Source: Actinomycetes bacterium (lineage in GTDB: Bacteria; Actinomycetota; Acidimicrobiia; Acidimicrobiales; RAAP-2). Taken from it: 64,000 bases of DNA. This document shows, piece after piece, positions 8,807 to 17,179 of the stretch (the stretch's first letter is position 1; every line of letters begins with the position of its first letter). The notes beneath the pieces are model-generated. The model had not been told where the DNA came from. It searched no databases and saw nothing but the letters and a program-made list of their open reading frames with translations. A program made the position numbers and the translations under genes. Location of the stretch: the NCBI GenBank assembly GCA_021846325.1, contig JAJZBX010000004.1, positions 1 to 64,000 on the forward strand, given 5' to 3'.

Positions 8807-8994
8807 TCGTCGAGTGAGAGGGCGCCATTGGGACAGCTCGCGACGGCCTCGCGCACGCGCTCGAGGAACTCGGGTCCGGGGCTGTCGTTGAGCACGTACA
8901 TGAAGCCGTCGTCGCGCACCTCGAAGATCTCGGGGGCGATGCCCATGCAGACGGCGTTGCTGGTGCACAGGTCGTAGTTCACGGTGATCTTCAT
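8803..8994 (-). CDS. Small single-cluster ferredoxin, probably [3Fe-4S]
   Basis: A 63-residue electron carrier of the Streptomyces/P450-redox ferredoxin type. Cluster ligands are Cys10, Cys16 and Cys54 (DLCTSNAVC and SCPNGAL). The usual second-position ligand (Cys or Asp at 13) is Asn, which fits a [3Fe-4S] cluster. ATG 8992-8994 has a purine-rich AAAGGAG just upstream. No cytochrome P450 or other obvious partner is nearby. Its stop overlaps the gltX start by 4 bp, an unusual pairing. The aldo/keto reductase gene is divergent from it, 76 bp away. Confidence 0.9.
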   Translation of the reverse strand: MKITVNYDLCTSNAVCMGIAPEIFEVRDDGFMYVLNDSPGPEFLERVREAVASCPNGALSLDE

Positions 8995-9070
8995 GGCGCT
9001 CCTTTTACGCCCATGGTACCCGTCGACTGCGCCGCCGACGCTGCCTACACTCGAAGCGACGGGAGGACCC

Positions 9071-9994
9071 ATGGAACAGCGCTCGATCGGCTCGCTGTCG
9101 GTCTCGGTGGTCGGAGTCGGCTGCAACAACTTCGGCGCGCGCCTGGACGCGCGCGCCACCGCCGCGGTCGTCCACGGGGCGCTCGACGCGGGCGTGAACT
9201 TCTTTGACACCGCCGACGTCTACGGCGCGACCCAGTCCGAGGTCTACCTCGGTCGCGCGCTCGCCGGCCGACGCGACGAGGCGATCATCGCAACCAAGTT
9301 CGGCATGCCGATCGACGACGCGCGCTACGGCGCGAGCCCGGCCTACGTGCGCGAGGCCTGCGAGGCGTCCCTGCGCCGGCTCGGGACCGACCACATCGAC
9401 CTCTACCAGTTGCACTACCCCGACGAGGCCGTACCGATCGCCGACACCCTGGGCGTGCTCGCCGAGCTGGTCGAGTCGGGCAAGGTCCGCGAGATCGGCT
9501 GCTCGAACCTGACGGCCGACCAGCTGCGCGCGGCGCGCGGCGCGGCCGGCGAGGGCCCCACCTTCGCCTCGATACAAAACCAGTACTCGCTGCTCGCGCG
9601 CGAGGTCGAGCGCGACGGGGTCCTGGACGCCTGCGCCGAGCTCGACGTCGCCTTCTTGCCCTACTACCCGCTCGCGAACGGGCTGCTCACCGGGAAGGTT
9701 CGCCCCGGCGAACCGGTGCCCGAGGGAACCCGGCTCTCGCTCATGTCGACCGAGCGCAGCGTCCACTGGCTGTCGGACACCTTCCGGGCCCGGGTCGCGA
9801 CGCTGCTCGAGTACGCGGCGTCGATCGACGTGGCGGTCCTGACGCTCGCCTTCTCGTGGCTGCTCAGTCGCGAACCAGTCGCCTCGGTCATCGCCGGTGC
9901 CTCGAGTGCCGACCAAGTGCGCGCGAACGCCGGCGCCGCGGTGACGCTCGACCCGGCGGTCGTCGCGCGCCTCGACGAGCTCACCCGCTCCTGA
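9071..9994 (+). CDS. Aldo/keto reductase
   Basis: A 307-residue NADPH-dependent oxidoreductase of the AKR superfamily with a TIM-barrel fold. Catalytic tetrad positions are visible: Asp and Tyr in FFDTADVYG, Lys in IIATKFGMP, and His in YQLHYPD. The cofactor region near the C terminus reads SVIAGASSADQV. ATG 9071 is preceded by GGGAGGA at ideal spacing; an open extension upstream to 8984 is not protein-like. The substrate cannot be read from the sequence. Confidence 0.93.
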   Translation: MEQRSIGSLSVSVVGVGCNNFGARLDARATAAVVHGALDAGVNFFDTADVYGATQSEVYLGRALAGRRDEAIIATKFGMPIDDARYGASPAYVREACEASLRRLGTDHIDLYQLHYPDEAVPIADTLGVLAELVESGKVREIGCSNLTADQLRAARGAAGEGPTFASIQNQYSLLAREVERDGVLDACAELDVAFLPYYPLANGLLTGKVRPGEPVPEGTRLSLMSTERSVHWLSDTFRARVATLLEYAASIDVAVLTLAFSWLLSREPVASVIAGASSADQVRANAGAAVTLDPAVVARLDELTRS

Positions 9995-10119
9995 TCAGGC
10001 CGTTCGCCGAACGAAATAAGACGCTTCACAGGGTCACGGGCGCCCCTGACGGACCGGTGGCGCCGACCCCGACTTACCATGCCCCTCAGTGGCCATGGGC
10101 CGCGTTCGAAAGGAGCACC

Positions 10120-10614
10120 ATGCGTCGACAGCTCACTGGACGACGGGGGGCGACGATCGCTCTCGCGGTCGCCTCACTCACGGTGGCGCTGGGCGTCGCC
10201 CCGGCCCTGGGCGCGGCGCGCCGCGAGGTCGTAGTCGTGACCCGTCACAACGCGAAAGACGGGACCTACCTCGTCACGACCAAGGGCTTCACGCTCTACA
10301 CCGACCGGGCCGACCGGGCCGACCACTCGAACTGCAACGGCTCGTGCCTCGCACTGTGGCCGGCCCTCACGGTGCCCAAGGGCGTCGTGCCCGTCGGGCG
10401 CGGCGTCGCCGGTCTCGGCGTCTTTCGTCGCACCAACGGCACCTACCAGGTGACCTGGCACCGCCGTCCGCTCTACCGGTGGACCTCGGACAAGCGGCCC
10501 GGCCAGGTGACCGGCCAGGGCATCGCCGGCTTTTCGGTCGCCGTGCTGAAGGCCCCGGTAAAGAAGCCGACGACCACGACCACCACGAAGTCCTCGGGCG
10601 GCTACGGCTACTGA
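10120..10614 (+). CDS. Secreted repeat protein (PF03640, lipoprotein_15-like)
   Basis: A 164-residue exported protein. A signal peptide (RRQLTGRRGATIALAVASL, then a hydrophobic core ending GAARRE) is followed by two repeats of the family: a first with GFTLYTDRADRADHSNCNGS and WPALTVPKG, and a second with RRPLYRWTSDKRPGQVTGQG. The pattern of aromatic, Asp and Cys residues matches the COG4315-type secreted repeat. Its function is unknown, though it is often found near redox proteins. The tail (PTTTTTTKSSGGYGY) is Thr/Gly-rich. ATG 10120 has AGGAG 5 bases upstream. Confidence 0.85.
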   Translation: MRRQLTGRRGATIALAVASLTVALGVAPALGAARREVVVVTRHNAKDGTYLVTTKGFTLYTDRADRADHSNCNGSCLALWPALTVPKGVVPVGRGVAGLGVFRRTNGTYQVTWHRRPLYRWTSDKRPGQVTGQGIAGFSVAVLKAPVKKPTTTTTTKSSGGYGY

Positions 10615-10664
10615 TCAACCCGCGAGGTGCCTCGGTGGTAGGTCTGACAACCGCGCTGAGCGGA

Positions 10665-11492
10665 TTAGACCGCGACACCCGCGCTTATCGACGCGCAGAC
10701 GCCGTCCGTGCGAGGCAGGTAGAGGGGCGTGTGATACCACGCGACCGACCAGTGCATGGTGAACGCGGGCTCGCCGGGCGTGCCGCTCACGACCGTCGTC
10801 CCGCTGAGCGGCAGGTCCGTCGCGCGATCGATGACGTCGGTCTCCGTGGCGACGTGTCCCTTGCCGGCGGGGTAGGTCGAGATCACCACCTCGTTCGGCC
10901 CGACCCGCTTCATCGAGCGAAAGTCGCCGCCGAGGCCGTAACCCGAGGGGACGCCGACCTTGGTGTAACTAGCTACGGGGCCGTGCACGAGACCATCGCA
11001 GGGTTGCATGATCGTCTGGTGTTGGGGTGGCGTGGTGGTCGCCACCGCACCACCGAATAGCTCCACCTCGCCGCGCGACGAGAGCACCTCACCGAAGGGG
11101 CTGAAGGTCGGTCCATGTCCGCCCCAGGTCATCGTGTCGGTGACGAAGGTGATCCGTCCGTGACTCGCACCCACGAAGAACGTGTCGTCGATCGGGTAGT
11201 AGCCCGGGTGGGGCCACGACCAGCTGTAGACGCTCCAGCCGCCCTTGGGGAGCAACTTCAGCCGGTCCAACGGCGCCGACGCGCTGTAGGTGTACTCGGC
11301 GCCGTCGGCCGCGCGAGTGGCGGCGACGACCTGGCGGAAGTAGGCGATGACGGCCCGGTTGCCGGTGGGTGCCACGTGGGCAACCAGCCGCTCACTCGTG
11401 CGGCCCGCTCGCTCGACCGTGGCGCTCGCCGCGCCGGCCACCCCGATACTCGACAGCACCACCAGTACCGCCACGAATCGCGAAGTTTTCAT
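10665..11492 (-). CDS. Secreted protein of unknown function
   Basis: A 275-residue protein with a clear Sec signal peptide (MKTSRFVAVLVVLSSIGVAG, cleavage probably after the following Ala-rich ASA). The mature part is Gly/Ser/Thr-rich with only two Cys (QPCDGL and DGVCAS), possibly a disulfide. I recognise no family. ATG 11492 follows a G-rich ribosome site (about 11500-11506); an in-frame TTG two codons upstream is less likely. It is convergent with the secreted repeat gene (50 bp apart) and shares the strand of the pnt operon without overlap. Confidence 0.75.
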   Translation of the reverse strand: MKTSRFVAVLVVLSSIGVAGAASATVERAGRTSERLVAHVAPTGNRAVIAYFRQVVAATRAADGAEYTYSASAPLDRLKLLPKGGWSVYSWSWPHPGYYPIDDTFFVGASHGRITFVTDTMTWGGHGPTFSPFGEVLSSRGEVELFGGAVATTTPPQHQTIMQPCDGLVHGPVASYTKVGVPSGYGLGGDFRSMKRVGPNEVVISTYPAGKGHVATETDVIDRATDLPLSGTTVVSGTPGEPAFTMHWSVAWYHTPLYLPRTDGVCASISAGVAV

Positions 11493-11558
11493 GATCAACC
11501 CCCCACGTCGACGTCAAGGGCCACAGTAGGTGATCGGCATCGAGCGCGCGAGGGCGCC

Positions 11559-12956
11559 CTAGCTCGCCTTCACGGCGGCGACCATCTTGGTCAGGGTGTC
11601 CTTGGCGTCGCCAAAGACGAGCGTCGTCTTGGGGTTATAGAGCAGCTCGTTCTCGATACCGGCGAAGCCCGGGCGCATCGAGCGCTTGAGGAAGACGACG
11701 TTCTCGGCCAGGTCGGCGTGGATGATCGGCATCCCGTAGATCGGCGAGGTCTTGTCGTCGGTCGCGGCCGGGTTCACGGTGTCGTTCGCTCCCACCACGA
11801 GACAGACGTCGGCCGTCTGCAGCTCGGAGTTGGCCTCGTCCATCTCGACCAGCTGCTCGTAGGGCACGTTCGCCTCAGCCAGCAGCACGTTCATGTGGCC
11901 CGGCATGCGACCGGCCACCGGGTGGATGCCGTAGAAGACCTCGATGCCGCGCTTCTCGAGCTCGTCGGCCAGTTCGCGCAGGACGTGCTGGCCCTGGGAG
12001 ACGGCCAGTCCGTAACCGGGCACGAAGACGACCCGGCTCGCGAAGCCGAGCAGGATCGCGATGTCCTCGGGCGTGCCCGAGCGCACGCTTCGCCCGTCGG
12101 CGCGCTGGGTGTCGCCACTGGCGGTGACCGTCGCGCCGAAGGCGGAGAACAGAATGTTGGGCAGGCTACGACCCATGGCCTTGCTCATCAGACGCGTGAG
12201 CAAGATACCCGAGGCGCCCACGAGGGTGCCCGCGACGATCAGCAGGTTCGAGCCCAGCGTGAAGCCCGAGGCCGCGACGGCGAGGCCGGTGAAGGCGTTC
12301 AGCAGCGAGATCAGCACGGGCACGTCGGCCCCGCCGATCGGCAGCACGAAGATCACCCCGAGCACGAAGGCGAGGCCGAGCAGCACCCAGAGCAGCGGCT
12401 CCGATGACGTGACCAGAATCGTCACGATCAGCGCGAGCGACGCGAGGCCGACGACGCCGTTGATGACCTGCTGACCGGGGTAGGTCACCGGTCGACCCGT
12501 CATGAGCTCCTGGAGCTTCGCGAAGGCGATCGCCGAACCGGCGAAAGAGACCGTGCCAATCAGCACGCCGAGCAGCACCTCGAGGATGACGTAGGTCGCC
12601 GGGTGGGTCGACTTGATGTGGACAAACTCGGTGATCGACACCAGTGACGCCGCGCCGCCGCCCACGCCGTTGAAGATGGCGACCAGCTGGGGCATCGCGG
12701 TCATCTTCACGAAGCGCGCCACCGGCACCGCGACGATCAGGCCGATGAACATCGCGAGCAGCATCAGGGGCACGTGGTAGAGGGCGTGGCCGTCGACGTA
12801 CTTGAAGAAGGTCGCCACGATCGCGACGAGCATGCCGAAGGCGGCGACCATGTTGCCGTAGCGCGCGCGCTTGGGGCTGCCCAGGCCCTTCAACGCCAGC
12901 ACGAAGGTCGTCGCCGAGAAGAGGTAGAGCAGGTCGATGAGCGTTTCGCGACTCAC
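11559..12956 (-). CDS. pntB: NAD(P) transhydrogenase beta subunit (membrane plus NADP domain)
   Basis: This 465-residue subunit completes the proton-translocating transhydrogenase, which uses the proton motive force to pass hydride from NADH to NADP+. The N-terminal 270 residues are eight to nine membrane helices. The C-terminal NADP-binding domain III shows FVPGYGLAVSQGQH, HPVAGRMPGHMNVLLAEA, VVGANDTVNPAA and FLKRSMRPGFAGIENEL, all typical. It is the last gene of pntA1-pntA2-pntB, and its start overlaps pntA2 by 4 bp. Confidence 0.97.
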   Translation of the reverse strand: MSRETLIDLLYLFSATTFVLALKGLGSPKRARYGNMVAAFGMLVAIVATFFKYVDGHALYHVPLMLLAMFIGLIVAVPVARFVKMTAMPQLVAIFNGVGGGAASLVSITEFVHIKSTHPATYVILEVLLGVLIGTVSFAGSAIAFAKLQELMTGRPVTYPGQQVINGVVGLASLALIVTILVTSSEPLLWVLLGLAFVLGVIFVLPIGGADVPVLISLLNAFTGLAVAASGFTLGSNLLIVAGTLVGASGILLTRLMSKAMGRSLPNILFSAFGATVTASGDTQRADGRSVRSGTPEDIAILLGFASRVVFVPGYGLAVSQGQHVLRELADELEKRGIEVFYGIHPVAGRMPGHMNVLLAEANVPYEQLVEMDEANSELQTADVCLVVGANDTVNPAATDDKTSPIYGMPIIHADLAENVVFLKRSMRPGFAGIENELLYNPKTTLVFGDAKDTLTKMVAAVKAS

Positions 12957-13273
12957 GGAGCCACCTCGTCCTTCTTCTCGACCGCCTTGGCGGTCTTGGG
13001 CTTGAACATCTCGAGCATGCGGTCGGTCACGACGAAGCCGCCCACCACGTTGAGCGTGGCGAGGATCACCGCGAGAAAGCCCAGCACCTCCTGCAGATTC
13101 GTGGTCGCGCCCCCGAGGATGAGCATCGAGCCGACCAGGATGACGCCGTGAATCGCGTTAGAGCCACTCATCAGCGGCGTGTGCAAGATGCTCGGCACCT
13201 TGGCGATGATCTCGATGCCGACGAAGATCGCCAGCATCAGCACCGTCGCGTACTGCAGCAGGACGTTACCCAT
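12953..13273 (-). CDS. pntAB: NAD(P) transhydrogenase alpha subunit, membrane part
   Basis: A 106-residue protein with three to four membrane helices, equivalent to the C-terminal membrane part of the single-chain E. coli PntA. Visible marks are the first helix (VLMLAIFVGIEIIAKVP), TPLMSGSNAIHGVILVG and FLAVILATLNVVGGFVVTDR. The split of alpha into two genes is the arrangement known from Rhodospirillum and mycobacteria. It overlaps pntA1 by 1 bp and pntB by 4 bp, fitting one translationally coupled transcript. Confidence 0.96.
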   Translation of the reverse strand: MGNVLLQYATVLMLAIFVGIEIIAKVPSILHTPLMSGSNAIHGVILVGSMLILGGATTNLQEVLGFLAVILATLNVVGGFVVTDRMLEMFKPKTAKAVEKKDEVAP

Positions 13274-14430
13274 TACGCACTCTCCTTGGGGCTCTCGGGG
13301 GGCGTGATCGCGACGAAGGGCACCCCGAGGGCCTCGGCGGTCGCGGCGTGGGCGACGGCGCCCTCGCGCGCCACGGTCACCCCGACGACGACCTCGTCGC
13401 TCCAGTCGGGAGCGAGCTGGCCCTTGGCCCCGAAGAGGGCGAGCAGCTTGAGGACGTTGTTGGCGAACAAGAAGCTCGCGTGGGCCCCCATCTGGGCCGG
13501 CGGGTTCGCCAGTCCGACAATGCGCACGCCGCCGTGGGTGACGACCTCGCCGGCCACGGTCAGCTCGCAGTTGCCCCCGCCGTCGGCCGCCATGTCGATC
13601 ACCAGCGAGCCCTCGCCCATCGCCTCGACCATTGCCGTGGTCACCAGGATCGGCGAGCGCCGTCCGGGCACGGCCGCCGTGGTGATCACCACGTCGGCGT
13701 TGGCGACCTCACTCACCAAGGCCGCCTGCTGCTGGGCGCGCTCGTCCTCGGTCAGCTCGCGGGCGTAGCCGCCCGCGGCGTCGGCCGTGACGCCGAGTTT
13801 GACGAAGGTGGCCCCGGCCGACTCGGCTTCTTCCTTGGCCGCCGATCGCACGTCGTAGGCGCGAACCTTGGCGCCGAGGCGCCGAGCGGTGGCGATCGCC
13901 TGCAGACCGGCCACCCCGACGCCCATTACCAGCACCTTGGCCGGCCGGATGGTGCCGGCGGCCGTCGTGAGCAGGGGAAAGAACCGGTCGAAGTAGGTCG
14001 CCCCGGCCAGGGCCGCGCGGTAGCCCGAGACGGTCGCCTGGCTCGAGAGGGCGTCCATGTACTGGGCCCGCGAGATCCGCGGCAGCAGGTCGAACGAGGT
14101 GATCGTCACGCGCCGCTCGTTCATCGCGCGCACCACGTCGAGGTTGAGCAGCGGCGAGAGGAACGAGAGGTGCAGCGAGCCCTCGGCGAGGCGAGCGACG
14201 TCCTCGAGGGTTGGCGGGTTAACCCGCAGCGTCACGTCACCGGTCGCCTGGTCGACCAGCGTCGCGCCGGCCGTCGCGTAGGCGTCGTCGGTGAAGTGGG
14301 CGAGCACGCCGGCCCCCCGCTCGACGAGCACGTCCCAGCCGTCACGCGCGAGGGTAGCGACGGCATCGGGCGTGAGTGCGACCCGGGTCTCGCCGGCGCG
14401 TGACTCTCTACAGAGCGCAATTTTCATCAT
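13273..14430 (-). CDS. pntAA: NAD(P) transhydrogenase alpha subunit, NAD(H)-binding part
   Basis: A 385-residue soluble domain I that binds NAD(H). It belongs to the alanine dehydrogenase/PntA fold: RETRVALTPDAVATLARDGW-like N terminus, LVMGVGVAGLQAIATARRLG Rossmann loop, YDVRSAAKEEAES, and GGNCELT with VVTHGGVRIVGLANPP. This is the first gene of the pnt operon. Two ATGs in tandem (14430 and 14427) are both possible starts. The short A+T-rich stretch 14431-14456 carries the upstream signals. Confidence 0.96.
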   Translation of the reverse strand: MMKIALCRESRAGETRVALTPDAVATLARDGWDVLVERGAGVLAHFTDDAYATAGATLVDQATGDVTLRVNPPTLEDVARLAEGSLHLSFLSPLLNLDVVRAMNERRVTITSFDLLPRISRAQYMDALSSQATVSGYRAALAGATYFDRFFPLLTTAAGTIRPAKVLVMGVGVAGLQAIATARRLGAKVRAYDVRSAAKEEAESAGATFVKLGVTADAAGGYARELTEDERAQQQAALVSEVANADVVITTAAVPGRRSPILVTTAMVEAMGEGSLVIDMAADGGGNCELTVAGEVVTHGGVRIVGLANPPAQMGAHASFLFANNVLKLLALFGAKGQLAPDWSDEVVVGVTVAREGAVAHAATAEALGVPFVAITPPESPKESA

Positions 14431-14456
14431 TCTTTTCTACCACTCGACCCGCGGGG

Positions 14457-15293
14457 TCAAATTCGTGCGTCGCCGCTCGACGCGTGAAAGTCGCTAAGGA
14501 CTTTGGTCACTTCTTCGCTGGCCTCGATCGGGAACCAGTGTCCGTAGCCATCGAGACGCACGTAGGAAAAGCCGTTGGCGCAGTAGCGAGCCGACTCGAG
14601 CATCTGACCTTCGCCGAGCGCACGGTCACCGCTCGCCCACACCCCGAGGGTTGTAACTCTCACCGGGGGCAACTGGGGCCCCGGCACCAAGAAGGCGTCG
14701 GGCGGCAGGTTCGCGCGGTACCAGTGGAGGTGCGTCGTGAGCTGGCCGTCGCGCTCGAGCTCGGCAATCACCGACGCCGCGCGGGGGTGGCGAAACCACT
14801 GGCGCAGCACCTCGTAGTCGTGGTAGCGCAAGAAGGCCTCGCCGACGCCCTCGCGAATGAAGAGCTGGGTGTACCAGCTCTTGACCAGCTGCTCGACGCC
14901 GCCCTCGCGAAAGGCCGTCGGGTGGCCAACGGCCAGAGCGGCGAGTGAGGTCACCCGCTCGGGTGCGAACGTCGCGACCGCCCACGCGAGGGCGGCCCCC
15001 CAGTCGTGTCCGACCAGGCGAACGCGGTCGAGCTCGGCCGCGTCGAGCAGGGCGAGGACGTCGCCGACGAGGTGGTGCATGGCGTAGGCCGAAACGTCGG
15101 CGGGCTTGTCCGAGCGTCCGCACCCGCGCAGGTCCGGCGCGATGACCCGCGCCCCGCGCGCGACCAGGCCGGCCGACACCTCGTCCCACATCGACGCGGT
15201 GTCGGGCCACCCGTGCAGCAGCACGACCGCGTCGCCGCGACCGACGTCGTCGGCGACGAGGGTCACGCCGTCACTGGTGCTGGTGAGGACCAT
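14457..15293 (-). CDS. Alpha/beta hydrolase, epoxide hydrolase-like
   Basis: A 278-residue alpha/beta hydrolase. LLHGWPDTASMW gives the oxyanion HGWP motif and LVGHDWGAALAW the nucleophile Asp of the epoxide hydrolase/dehalogenase branch. ASGDRALGEG is the likely acid and GYGHWFPIEA the catalytic His. Ser-type lipases have GxSxG instead, so Asp points to epoxide hydrolase or haloalkane dehalogenase chemistry. The start is ATG 15293; the longer frame overlaps the divergent methyltransferase gene. The substrate is unknown. Confidence 0.88.
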   Translation of the reverse strand: MVLTSTSDGVTLVADDVGRGDAVVLLHGWPDTASMWDEVSAGLVARGARVIAPDLRGCGRSDKPADVSAYAMHHLVGDVLALLDAAELDRVRLVGHDWGAALAWAVATFAPERVTSLAALAVGHPTAFREGGVEQLVKSWYTQLFIREGVGEAFLRYHDYEVLRQWFRHPRAASVIAELERDGQLTTHLHWYRANLPPDAFLVPGPQLPPVRVTTLGVWASGDRALGEGQMLESARYCANGFSYVRLDGYGHWFPIEASEEVTKVLSDFHASSGDARI

Positions 15294-15321
15294 GACAAAA
15301 CCGTAGTAGTAGAACAGGACG

Positions 15322-15816
15322 ATGGAACGCGCGATCGCGACGGTCGCCTCGCCCGTCGGTCGCTGGGGGGTCGAGGGCACCGATCGGGTGATCACGCGCG
15401 TCTGGATGCCCAGTGAGCATCCCCGCGCGACCCGCGGCGCCGCGCCCGCGGCCGTCGCCGACGGTGCGCGCCAGCTCGCCGAGTACTTCAGCGGCCGACG
15501 ACGCAGGTTCACGCTCACCCTTGACGACGTGCCGGCCACCGACTTTCAGCGCGACGTGTGGCGCGCCCTGACGGCGATCGCCTACGGCGAGACCCGCACC
15601 TACGGCGACGTTGCGCGCGAGGTGGGCCGTCCGCTCGCCGCGCGCGCCGTCGGCCAGGCCAACCACGCCAACCCGTGGGCGATCATCGTGCCCTGTCACC
15701 GGGTGGTGGCGGCCGCGGGTCTGGGCGGCTACGGCGGCGGCCTCGAGGTGAAGGCCTACCTGCTCGACCTCGAGCGAGCGGATGGCCGCGCGACCGAGCC
15801 GTCAAGGTTGACCTAG
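15322..15816 (+). CDS. ogt: Methylated-DNA--protein-cysteine methyltransferase
   Basis: A 164-residue suicide repair protein that moves O6-alkyl groups from guanine to its own Cys. The active site is IIVPCHRVVAAAGLGGYGGG, and the helix-turn-helix part reads DFQRDVWRALTAIAYGETRT with Tyr and Arg in place. The N-terminal domain is short, as in Ogt. A second homologue lies at 43721. The stop overlaps the convergent MFS gene by 4 bp. The start ATG has a weak upstream GGACG. Confidence 0.93.
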   Translation: MERAIATVASPVGRWGVEGTDRVITRVWMPSEHPRATRGAAPAAVADGARQLAEYFSGRRRRFTLTLDDVPATDFQRDVWRALTAIAYGETRTYGDVAREVGRPLAARAVGQANHANPWAIIVPCHRVVAAAGLGGYGGGLEVKAYLLDLERADGRATEPSRLT

Positions 15817-17081
15817 TCAGCGCTCGCCGGCGTCGCGCCGAACTCGCGCCAGCTGCGCTGGGTCAGCGCCGCGAGCACCGCGAGCCCGAGGGCGCCGCCG
15901 GCCAGCGGGAAGAAGATCGACGCGCCGACGTGGGCCACGACGACGCCGCCGACGAACACCGAGGCGGGAAAGAGTCCCATGGACGCGAGCATCATGACGC
16001 CCATCAGCCGGCCCATCATGGCCGGCGGGGCCCAGCGCTGGAAGAGCGTGATGGTGACCACGTTGGCAAAGCCGTTCATCACGCCAAAGATCGCGAGGGC
16101 CACCGCGACCAGCGCCGTGCCGCCGACGTAGGGAACAACCGCGACGGCGACCGCGCTGAATAAGAAGCACCACGACGCGACGAGTGAGGGGCTCGAGATC
16201 ACCGTGAACCGACCGGCGACGACGGTGCCGATGAGCGCACCGGCCCCGAACGCGGCGATGAGGAGCCCGTAGCCACTCGCCCCGTCGTGCAGAGGACCGT
16301 GGACGAGGGCCGGCAGGGCGACCTCGCTCATCCCGCCAAAGCCCAGGTTCGCGGCGACCGTGACGAGCACCATCACCTGGAGGATCCGCTCGGTTCGCAG
16401 CAGCCCGAGTACGCTCGCGGGCCGCTCGTGCGCGCTAGCCGTGGCGCTCTCGTGCGACGGGGCGTCAAGCGTCGGCGCGGGTCGACGGGCGCTCGAGCGC
16501 ACGCCGACCAGTGCCACCACCGAGACGACGAAGGACGCGGCGTCGACGACGAAGGCGCTCGCGGGACCGACGGCCGCGACGACGAGCCCCCCGAGCACCG
16601 GACCGGCGATCGTGGAGAGCTGGGCCGCGCCCGAGGCCAGGGCGTTGCCGGCCTGCAGGTCCTCCCCGGGTAGCAGCGTGGGCACGATGGCCATCGAGCT
16701 CGGCAAAAAGAGCCCCTCGCCGGCGCCGAGCACGATCGCGATCGGTACCAGCACGTAGGTGTGGGCTGGCCCGGCGTAGGCCGCGGCGCCGAGCCCGGCG
16801 ACGGCGATGGCGCGCACGGTGTCGGCCACCATCATGACGTTCCACGGGCGAAAGCGGTCGGCCGCGTGCCCGCCCACCGCGAGCAGCACGGTGCGCGGCA
16901 CGCCGTAGGCGGCGAGCACCGTGCCGAGCAACAGGGCCCCGCCGTGGGTCGCGAGCACGTACCAGGGCAACGCGACCGCGTAGAAGAGGTCACCGACGTT
17001 CGAGGCGAGCTGTCCGGCGACGAGCAGACGAAAGCCCCGGTGCACCAGGGGGGCGAAGTTGGTCGGCCGACGCTCGCTCAT
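15813..17081 (-). CDS. MFS transporter, EntS/MFS_3-like exporter
   Basis: A 422-residue membrane protein with about 12 hydrophobic helices in two halves separated by a charged loop near 205-225 (SSARRPAPTLDAPSHES). The N terminus FAPLVHRGFRLLVAGQLASN is typical of the MFS_3 subfamily, which includes siderophore and drug exporters. ADRFRPWNVMMVADTVRAI is the loop 2-3 signature. The substrate cannot be inferred. The gene stands alone, between ogt (convergent) and the SCO6745-family gene upstream on the same strand (98 bp gap). Confidence 0.88.
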   Translation of the reverse strand: MSERRPTNFAPLVHRGFRLLVAGQLASNVGDLFYAVALPWYVLATHGGALLLGTVLAAYGVPRTVLLAVGGHAADRFRPWNVMMVADTVRAIAVAGLGAAAYAGPAHTYVLVPIAIVLGAGEGLFLPSSMAIVPTLLPGEDLQAGNALASGAAQLSTIAGPVLGGLVVAAVGPASAFVVDAASFVVSVVALVGVRSSARRPAPTLDAPSHESATASAHERPASVLGLLRTERILQVMVLVTVAANLGFGGMSEVALPALVHGPLHDGASGYGLLIAAFGAGALIGTVVAGRFTVISSPSLVASWCFLFSAVAVAVVPYVGGTALVAVALAIFGVMNGFANVVTITLFQRWAPPAMMGRLMGVMMLASMGLFPASVFVGGVVVAHVGASIFFPLAGGALGLAVLAALTQRSWREFGATPASAD

Positions 17082-17179
17082 CGGTCGAGTCTCGTCGAAC
17101 GAACGCCTTCGATCAAGTGCGCTTTGCGGCGGCCGCGGTGCCGTCGCCTCGATGCTCGACGAGCGGACAACGAGCGGCG

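Noticed and set aside
10001..10013. CGTTCG-C-CGAACG palindrome after the aldo/keto reductase
   Set aside because: A one-base centre makes it a poor hairpin and there is no nearby regulator to link it to.
11115..12407. 430-codon plus-strand open frame
   Set aside because: It lies opposite pntB, has the Arg/Gly/His/Asp-rich composition of an antisense shadow in high-G+C DNA, and has no motif.
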